Part shown: positions 1 through 64,000 of the stretch, one piece after another
Position numbering within the stretch: position 1 is the stretch's first letter
Layout of the letters: each line of letters begins with the position of its first letter
Assembly: GCF_019703515.2 (NCBI RefSeq)
Contig: NC_059346.1
Location: 15,035,001 to 15,099,000 of the forward strand
Direction of reading: 5' to 3'
DNA: 64,000 nt
DNA from: Myxocyprinus asiaticus
Lineage: Eukaryota > Chordata > Actinopteri > Cypriniformes > Catostomidae
Notes under the pieces: model-generated
What the model was told of the DNA's origin: nothing
Database searches by the model: none
What the model saw: only the letters and a program-made list of their open reading frames with translations
Program-made: the position numbers and the translations under genes

Positions 1-377
1 TTTCCTTTAAAGTTCCATTCATCCAAAAATGCTGTCATTTAAACAATTAACTGATTAGGCAGCTGCCTACTTTTTTTGGATGCAGCCAAAGCTAATGTAA
101 AACAGCCCTAACAAAAATGTAACTCCGATCCCGGCATCCTCCGTCGGTGTTGTTGTATATTATATCGCGCGTTTCAGCCAGGTCAGAAGAGAAATGGTCC
201 ATACTAGATTACGACACTACAGTGGTGACTTTTGGCAATGAGAATGCAAAGGGGAAAAGTCTCCTCGGGTGTTCCGTTCCTCGTAAAAGTTCTCATCTAG
301 AAAGTTTCTAAAGGAAAAGTACAGGACTGTAGGTGGAAAAGGGCCTGTGGATGTTAAAGGTTCTTTATGGAACCATA
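1..377. other. Upstream flank, nothing recognised
   Basis: AT-rich sequence with no open frame, RNA gene or repeat that I can name. Confidence 0.5.
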
Positions 378-379
378 TA

Positions 380-1960
380 CAGGTGCATCTCAATAAATTA
401 GAATGTCGTGGAAAAGTTCATTTATTTCAGTAATTCAACTCAAATTGTTAAACTCGTGTATTAAATAAATTCAATGCACACAGACTGAAGTAGTTTAAGT
501 CTTTGGTTCTTTTAATTGTGATGATTTTGGCTCACATTTAACAAAAACCCACCAATTCACCATCTCAAAAAATTAGAATACATCATAAGACCAATAAAAA
601 AAACATTTTTTAGTGAATTGTTGGCCTTCTGGAAAGTATGTTCATTTACTGTATATGTACTCAATACTTGGTAGGGGCTCCTTTTGCTTTAATTACTGCC
701 TCAATTCGGCGTGGCATGGAGGTGATCAGTTTGTGGCACTGCTGAGGTGGTATGGAAGCCCAGGTTTCTTTGACAGTGGCCTTCAGCTCATCTGCATTTT
801 TTGGTCTCTTGTTTCTCATTTTCCTCTTGACAATACCCCATAGATTCTCTATAGGGTTCAGGTCTGGTGAGTTTGCTGGCCAGTCAAGCACACCAACACC
901 ATGGTCATTTAACCAACTTTTGGTGCTTTTGGCAGTGTGGGCAGGTGCCAAATCCTGCTGGAAAATGAAATCAGCATCTTTAAAAAGCTGGTCAGCAGAA
1001 GGAAGCATGAAGTGCTCCAAAATTTCTTGGTAAATGGGTGCAGTGACTTTGGTTTTCAAAAAACACAGTGGACCAACACCAGCAGATGACATTGCACCCC
1101 AAATCCTCACAGACTGTGGAAACTTAACACTGGACTTCAAGCAACTTGGGCTATGAGCTTCTCCACCCTTCCTCCAGACTCTAGGACCTTGGTTTCCAAA
1201 TGAAATACAAAACTTGCTCTCATCTGAAAAGAGGACTTTGGAACACTGGGCAACAGTCCAGTTCTTCTTCTCCTTAGCCCAGGTAAGACGCCTCTGACAT
1301 TGTCTGTGGTTCAGGAGTGGCTTAACAAGAGGAATACGACAACTGTAGCCAAATTCCTTGACATGACTGTGTGTGGTGGCTCTTGATGCCTTGACCCCAG
1401 CCTCAGTCCATTCCTTGTGAAGTTCACCCAAATTCTGAATCGATTTTGCTGGACAATCATAAGGCTGCGGTTCTCTTGGTTGGTTGTGCATCTTTTTCTT
1501 CCACACTTTTTCCTTCCACTCAACTTTCTGTTAACATGCTTGGATACAGCACTCTGTGAACAGCCAGCTTTTTTGGCAGTGAATGTTTGTGGCTTACCCT
1601 CCTTGTGAAGGGTATCAGTGATTGTCTTCTGGACAACTGTCAGATCAGCAGTCTTCCCCATGATTGTGTAGCCTAGTGTACCAAACTGAGAGACCATTTT
1701 GAAGGCTCAGGAAACCTTTGCAGGTGTTTTGAGTTGATTAGCTGATTGGCATGTCACCATATTCTAATTTTTTGAGATAGTGAATTGGTGGGTTTTTGTT
1801 AAATGTGAGCCAAAATCATCACAATTAAAAGAACCAAAGACTTAAACTACTTCAGTCTGTGTGCATTGAATTTATTTAATACACGAGTTTCACAATTTGA
1901 GTTGAATTACTGAAATAAATGAACTTTTCCATGACATTCTAATTTATTGAGATGCACCTG
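380..1960 (-). mobile_element. Nearly complete Tc1/mariner transposon
   Basis: 1581 bp bounded by TA dinucleotides (378-379 and 1961-1962). Terminal inverted repeats of about 201 bp start CAGGTGCATCTCAATAAATT and differ at about three positions. The transposase lies on the minus strand. The long TIRs and TA target are diagnostic of the Tc1 group. The high TIR identity suggests a fairly young insertion. It lies about 0.8 kb upstream of ssh1 exon 1. Confidence 0.95.
661..1697 (-). pseudogene. Tc1 transposase, one frameshift
   Basis: The N-terminal part (start at 1697 or the more usual MGKTADLT at 1661) shows the HTH region KKAGCSQSAVSKHVN and GRKKCGRKR; it shifts frame near 1440. The catalytic part reads on to the stop at 661: KEFGYSCRIPLVKPLL, LFSDESKF (first Asp), FQQDLAPAHTA (second Asp), SPDLNPIENLWG (Glu), a DD34E arrangement. 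The catalytic triad is intact, but the frameshift separates it from the DNA-binding domain, so this copy is non-autonomous as sequenced. A sequencing indel could explain the shift. Confidence 0.92.
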
Positions 1961-1962
1961 TA

Positions 1963-2479
1963 CATGCAGATAATGAACCTTTATTTTTCAATGTTTTAAG
2001 ATCCTTTTGCACATTCTACTCCTTTTGTTTTCTAATTTGGCCAGTTTTAGATTTTTTTTTTAAAGTCTCACTAAAATGCCAACATCTCAGAGTTCATTGC
2101 AGATGAAACTGGAGTTTTTATTATGCACTAGCAGTGTATGCAGGGATTACATGGGAAAGGATTACGTGTAGCCTAATCACCATTACATAAGTAATTAGAT
2201 TACATTGTAATCAGGCAACGGCAGTAAATTGTTCATACATTTTTGATCCCTCTAATTGTTTTTTATCATTTAATTTTTTCATTCTAAATCAGCCTGCGAA
2301 TGTTACTTGAAAAAAGGGAGATTATGGGGAGGGTTGTGGAATTGAACCCATACAGTCGCAAAAGTTATAATAACAAAGACGCATTAATTTAGGCTACATT
2401 TTGTAATTTTAGGCTATTTTTTTAGCTTCTTTTGGGTGGGTTGTTAGCAGACTTTAGGCTGGAAATTTTTGCTGGACAT
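1963..2479. other. AT-rich spacer between Tc1 and ssh1 promoter
   Basis: No gene. AT-rich, with a short stretch near 2150-2215 (cctaatcaccattacataag) resembling decayed repeat DNA. Nothing firmly identified. Confidence 0.4.
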
Positions 2480-2791
2480 TCCTGCCCTTTTCAGAAGTAG
2501 TCTGAGATTCGCCACATGCGGCAGTGAATGAGTGAGCGCACCAAAACACAACCACCCACCACCATCATCACCCAGCTCGTGTCAAAGTGGAACCAGCGCC
2601 ACAAACAGCGCTGACCAGCGGCTCAAGAAACATGGCCTTTTAACAGCGGTCCCATCGAGGGCTTGGAAGTCGCGGCTTGCTGGAAGCTACAATCCCCGCA
2701 CATCTAGCGTTGTTGCTGCTGAGGGGAAATCCGCTAGTCGCTTTAGCCTGTACACATTGACTGCTGTGCTGCTGGGAGGTTTTCATCATCC
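2480..2791 (+). promoter_or_regulatory. ssh1: Probable main ssh1 promoter / 5' UTR
   Basis: The sequence becomes clearly GC- and CpG-richer than the AT-rich flank directly before the start codon, as expected of a TATA-less CpG-type vertebrate promoter. A stretch at about 2687 (gctacaatccccgcac) resembles a ZNF143/Staf-type ACTACAATTCCC motif, a weak match. Two short upstream ORFs occur if transcription starts early enough: ATG 2528 (28 codons) and a minimal ATG GCC TTT TAA at 2632. The transcription start is not determinable. Confidence 0.4.
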
Positions 2792-58881
<56,090 letters not shown>

Positions 58882-60949
58882 CAGCAAGAGTGGAAGCTTT
58901 TAGTGCAACGATACCTTTGGCTTCAATTTCAGCTGAACTTATATATTTATATATTTTTTAAAACATTTCAGTCACTTGGGAACATTTGCCAAGCCAAGCT
59001 CTTGCTGTGGGAGAAACAGATTTTACAAGTTGGGTAAAGAGTGCGCCCTACAAAAGAATGGTTTGAGAGAGTAGCTTTGAATTGCTTCTATGTTTTGAAT
59101 ATAAACATATATTTAACAGATAGGTATCCAAAATTTTCAGGACAGGCTTTCATTGCATTGGAACCTAATTGGATGTGTATTACACATTTGAATCCCATGT
59201 TCATGTTGGACAACTGCACTGACTGACAAACGGTTTGTGAGGTTTACAGCTCTTATTGCTGTTTTGAAAGCAAAATAAGAACTCACCATAAAAGAGACCA
59301 TTACTGAAAGAGTCCAAATAGACCATTGTGTAATGTTTCCATCTGTCCACCCATTTATCGCACCATAAATCACTTATTTGGAGACCAGTACAAGTCACAG
59401 ATTCCTTCGGACATGGTCACAAATTTGAAAAGGGTTTAAAATCTTACTCCCTGCCAAGCTCTCACTTCCTGGCTGTACGGTGAAAGGAAATGGACTCTCA
59501 ACCATGATTAGGAAAGTTCTCAGTGTGCTGATGGACATTATGAATGTGCACAAGGAACCTCTGTTCATTCATACTTTTCTCTGGTATCATGTATATAACA
59601 CTGATGCTTTTCACACAGGTTTCAAATCAATACCTCATACCAATACAGTAATGTTTGTAGACCAGGCAGGGGTTGAAGCTTAAAGACAACATTTCTATGG
59701 GTGGGCCCCTGGACTATAGAGGAGTTTAGTGCAAACCCCCCACCCCCACCGTCACGTGGCCCAGGAAAACATTGTACCCCCCAAGACAATGGTCCTAAGC
59801 CAGGCTGATAGTGAAACATGATGACTGGCTACATTTCAGTGTTCACACACAGTGCAGTGTGTGTTGAGGGTCATTCAAACTGAATAACCAAGAGAAAGTT
59901 TGTTTTAGATTCTTCCATTCTTCTAATACTTGATAAGGGTGATATGAAAGACAATCAATCACAATCGGGCAAAGTCAAGCACCGCACGCACTCAATCTGA
60001 GATCAACTTGCAGGTGGCTGTTCTCTTTCCACTGAAACGCTCACAGATGCAGTTGCTGTTTTGAAGAATGTGACTATCCGTGTTGCTGTCATTGAGGCCT
60101 GTTGTATTTCAGTTTGAAAAAAGAGCAAATGGGTTTAGGGCAGATATGGGTCACTGCCTTTGCTGTTACAGTCTCTAATAGCACATACGTGTGCTTTGAG
60201 GGGTTTGATAAAAATGGGACCTTTATTTTAGTGTCATTAGCAGAAGAGACGCTCCATATTTCCAAAGGCGATACAAATCATTTACTTTCCAAGGTAAAGA
60301 GAGACTGTTATATATTTAAAATCTTTTCCCTGACACAGTAGTGAAAATTCTTGGAATGAAAGGAAATGATCTGAGCGAGGCTGTTACTACTTAGTACTCA
60401 CAGTTAGTTTTCCATAATGAAACCAAGGTAAAGTGGAATGGCCTTTTTGAACAAAATCTTTACAGATGGAGAATTGAAGATCACACTAATGCTGAACCAA
60501 GAACAGACAGCATGGGACTTATAAGGCAAATACAGTATGTGACATGATTTTCATTCAATTGAAATAGTTTAGCTGTGAGGGTGTATCTCTATGGGTAAAT
60601 TTCACAAAAACATGTCCAGATCACGCTTAACCCCCAAATAACGAAAATAGAAACAATATACTGCATGTAAAAACAAAGCCTGTTTTTAGGACCATTAACA
60701 TGTTAATTTGATTTTCATTATTCTCAAGTTGCCATTCTCATTTCTCATTTCTGTAATACAGTATTTTTGACTGTATTACAGTCAATAAAATTCAGCAAAA
60801 TCATTTTTATTTAAATCAGTATAAACGTACAGCCAGTACAACAAATACAAACTGCTATACTGTGTAAATACTACACAATTTACATTTATTTTTGTTATTA
60901 CAGTAATGAGAATTAAGGGGGAATTGTGCTTAAAAAATTTCTTAAAAAA

Positions 60950-61480
60950 ATAAAAAAAGCCAAAATCTGGGTTCCAGTGAGACACATAATGAAAGTGAAA
61001 GGGGCCAGTTTGTAAATGTTAAAATACTCAATGTTTCAAAAGTATAGCCACAAGACATAAACAATATGTGTGTTAACATGATTTTAGGTCGATAAAATTA
61101 CTTATTTTACTGTGTAAAGTTATAGCCAATTTTACAACTTTGTTGCCATGACGATGTAATGTCAACACACCCTGATTACGACTGTAAAAATGACGATTTA
61201 AACGAACTGTACAGCTCAAATAATCCATGAGTTTTAACAGAACAGTTCATGCAAGTCCTTTTATAAAATTATACGATTCACATTTCTGCCTTTTAACCCT
61301 CCAAAAATTGGCCCTATTATCTTCCATTGTAAGTGCCTCACTGTAACCTCGATGTTGGCTTTTTTTTTTTTTTTTTAAAAGGAAGGACGAGTCCAAATAA
61401 TTTTTTTGTGGTAATCAACATTAGGGTACAAACGCTGTCGATTGGGCTTAACTTGTATTGAACCCGGAATATTACTTTAA
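60950..61480. mobile_element. MITE within the ssh1 3' UTR
   Basis: The right end aacttgtattgaacccggaa tattactttaatt (61450-61480) and subterminal gtggtaatcaacattagg match a palindromic cyprinid MITE; the same end recurs at 18186. The inner segment (ccacaagacataaacaatat; gccatgacgatgtaatgtca) and the left-hand gggccagtttg block fit the same family, but the outer left end is truncated. Confidence 0.7.
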
Positions 61481-63191
61481 TTGTTATGAAAAATGATTGC
61501 ACAATGCAAAAAAAAAAAAAAAAAATGAATGTCCTAAATATAGGTTTCGTTTTTACTTTTAGAAAAATCTTATTTTTGTCTTTTGATTCTGGGGTGAAAT
61601 ATGACCCAGACATGTTCTTGACAAGTAAGTCCATCTGTATCGGAGGACACTTGCCATACCAGTTGATGTGATCACAAAAGCTCTGATAACAACACACTTC
61701 TATTTGTTTTCATGTTCTGTTGTCAACGGGCCTTAATTTACCAATCGGCTGGCCAATTACAACTTGCATTGACGTACTTGAGGTTTATTATTATGCAGCA
61801 TACTTTTACAATATTTTTTAAAACTGATTTTGTACATTTATCTATGCTGTCAAGTTTGAGCAAATATAATGCGAAGCTGAATGTGTGCGAGTGGTGCCTT
61901 GCACATTGGCTACACCATTACTGTGAACTATTTATGAATATGAAACCCTTTCAGAGAGTGTGTATGTGTGTGCGTGTGCACGCTTTAATGTTAAAGACAT
62001 GAGCAGGCTCATACTGTAGTAAACACACTTTCCACCTCTACACACACTCCACAATATACTGTATGTAAATACTATATGTATGTGGGTCATATAACAGATT
62101 GCTGGGAGTTCATGGTACTAGCCAACTTGAATCAGTTCCTCAATCCTGTACATGGTTGCCTGCGGGTTTGCATGGATCATTTTGGATTGAATGGGTATCA
62201 TTCATTTAATTTAATATTCCTTCTGGGGCCTGAATATTAAACTGACAGGAGAAAACTAAGCTATTAAACAGAACGGCGTTCTGTGTCACAAACTGTTACT
62301 TTCATCCATTTTGGAAGGCAAAACACACTGTGTGAAGTGGTAAACTGTGCCCCAAACCCCCCTTTCCCCAAAGTCTTTACCATTTTGTGTCTGATGCCAT
62401 ATTGTGGTCAAATTAGAGTCAAAGATTACAGATTGAATGTTATTGGTTTCCTGCATTGTCTTGTATCATCAACATCAAGTGCCTTATCTAAAAGCGCTAG
62501 AGGCATAGTTCTGTGCTGCCTCCCATCTAATAATGTTGCCAGTTAGGCAGTGAGAGAGATTGATGGGATAAATGGGCACATTTTAAAACTGGCAGACATT
62601 TCCTTTGCACTTGCTAGTACATTTTATTGTTGTAGTAGAGAAAATAGAAATATACCATTGATATTTGGCAAATTTCCCTTGGCTTTTTGCAACAAGGGCA
62701 AAAGAACACAAACTGATGAAAGGTATTAGGGTTGCCAAGTTTTGAGTGATTTTCCTTTCCAAAGAAGTGAGGAAGGACTGTATGTTATTCAAGTAAGAAG
62801 AGATGACCAAAGTTCTGCATTAATTATCAATATTAAATAGCCACATTATCGATGCTATTGCTTTAGGAACTGCCATAGATTCTCGCTTGGGAGAGATGGT
62901 GACAATGGCTTGGAGAGAATTTCATCAAGTTACACTGGTTGTTCCTAATTCATCCATTTGTAGACTTTCCACTTGTTGGATGTTGAGCCTCTTTTTGTGA
63001 ATAAGCAATGCTGTTTAATTGCAGTGATCACAAATTAGGAATGCTCTTTCCCTTTCATGTTATGTCACCCTTGTATTGCTTTTAAACATGCAGTAATTGT
63101 GTCCTTTGTACTGCAGATTTGCTGTAGTTTCAATGCATATTGCACTTTGTACATTTTGTTGAAATGATGTACTGTATGTGTTTATTATGGT

Positions 63192-63197
63192 AATAAA
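63192..63197 (+). promoter_or_regulatory. ssh1: Likely poly(A) signal of ssh1
   Basis: AATAAA in tggtaataaaccttt, with several TGTA motifs in the preceding 80 bp (cleavage factor I type) and a T/GT-rich stretch about 20-35 bp downstream. GCACTTT at 63142-63148 is a 7-mer complementary to the miR-17 family seed, a hint only. Confidence 0.6.
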
Positions 63198-63215
63198 CCT
63201 TTTTCATAAATGTTT

Positions 63216-64000
63216 TCCTGTTTGTCACATTTACTTGAGAGGCTAAATATTTTATTCTATATAGTTTCTTGTTAGTTTTTATGCTGGTCTGAACTTTTTT
63301 TAAATTTCTAAAGTCTTAAGCAACAATTAAGCGCAAATGTGAATTGCCTTTTGGTCCCTGCAAAGAGTCTGTTCCTCTGCTTCTATTGGTTAAATGCTCT
63401 CTAGTATTATGACATCATAGGTTGGCATCTGTGCTCTGTCAGTATATTCTGGCATGCCTGCACAGTTAGAGCATCCAAATTATGCAACTACTGGCTACAC
63501 CTCCCTGTGTGCATGACAGCAAAGATTTTACTGCAGGCTCTCAGGCTGTAGGGAAGACAGGTTGATTAATGAGCACCAAACCTTCACAGAAGGTGTGCAG
63601 AGGATTAGTCATTGCCTTTAACATTCTCATTAATATACGGACCAGAGCAGCTGCCCTTAATAAGTGCTCTCTTTTAAAGAAAAACTACATGCAGCCCTTG
63701 GGAACAGAAATAATGCTGTTTTGTGCTGATAGTGGACTGATCAGTGTGAAAACTTCATGAATACAGTATTTATTCATCTTTGTTCATGTTAATTTATATA
63801 TATACTCTTGTTCATTATAGGTTCATGTTAGGTTATGATAGAATGTTTCCTCAATGTAGTAGTTTTGTCTGTCTTTCTGTTTGTAGAAATGCAATAAAAA
63901 CTGTTAGAGTATACAACTTTTACTATTAAAAATGTATTTGCATTCATATGTAGAAAATAACATTAGCCAAGATTAATAAATGCTGTAAAAGTATTGTTCA
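63216..64000. other. Downstream flank, nothing recognised
   Basis: AT-rich; no exon of a neighbouring gene is visible on either strand. Confidence 0.4.
63893..63980 (+). promoter_or_regulatory. Two further AATAAA hexamers, possible distal poly(A) sites
   Basis: AATAAA at 63893-63898 (gcaataaaaa) and 63975-63980. They could end a longer ssh1 transcript, or be chance matches in AT-rich flank. Nothing else distinguishes them. Confidence 0.25.

Larger units (their letters stand above)
58882..63215 (+). other. ssh1: ssh1 3' UTR (inferred)
   Basis: About 4.3 kb lie between the stop codon and the best poly(A) signal. No other coding exon with splice sites was recognised here. The UTR holds a MITE (about 60950-61480) and long AT-rich stretches. 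61480-63190 shows no repeat that I recognise and may be ordinary UTR. Human SSH1 also has a long 3' UTR. The true end is inferred from the signal only. Confidence 0.6.

Overview
The window is a vertebrate nuclear DNA segment, almost certainly from a cyprinid-type teleost fish. The evidence is one intron-rich vertebrate gene spread over about 56 kb, plus a dense load of fish repeats: Tc1/mariner elements, hAT and other palindromic MITEs, two copies of a cyprinid tRNA-derived SINE (HAmo-like), L1/Tx1-type and L2-type LINEs, a solo LTR and many microsatellites. No prokaryotic or viral gene organisation is present.

The single host gene is ssh1, on the plus strand. It encodes a Slingshot-1 type protein phosphatase, which dephosphorylates and so activates cofilin/ADF. 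I could place 15 coding exons between 2792 and 58881. Every junction has GT/AG ends and a compatible phase, giving a 1041-residue protein; human SSH1 has 1049. The N-terminal SSH domain, DEK-C domain, dual-specificity phosphatase domain with its CX5R loop, and the C-terminal 14-3-3 and actin-binding motifs are all intact. I cannot decide between the two teleost paralogues (ssh1a or ssh1b) from sequence alone. The best biological observation is a candidate alternative first coding exon at 22385-22482 inside intron 2. It ends in the same phase as exon 2 with a near-perfect donor, and it would replace the usual N-terminus by a new 32-residue start.

Layout. 1-2480: upstream flank holding a nearly complete 1.58-kb Tc1 transposon. 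2480-2872: GC-rich 5' region and exon 1. 2873-9092: intron 1. 9093-9130: the 38-nt exon 2, followed closely by a (GT)n tract. 9131-29835: intron 2, with stacked MITEs, the candidate alternative promoter/exon, a decayed Tc1-like element and a solo LTR. 29836-29936: exon 3. 29937-41191: intron 3, with a SINE, hAT MITEs, nested DNA elements, an internally deleted Tc1 and a 761-bp foldback element made of a Tc1 transposase fragment. 41192-46527: exons 4-10, with an L2 fragment in intron 5. 46528-54557: intron 10, occupied mainly by an antisense 6.3-kb L1/Tx1 retrotransposon that landed in an older MITE and was itself hit by a SINE. 54558-58881: exons 11-15. 58882 to about 63215: a long 3' UTR containing a MITE, with the best poly(A) signal at 63192. 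The rest is downstream flank.

Limits: transcription starts, UTR ends, alternative-exon use and repeat family names cannot be proven here. Repeat families are named by resemblance to known teleost consensus types, and boundaries are given from visible terminal repeats and target-site duplications where these exist.
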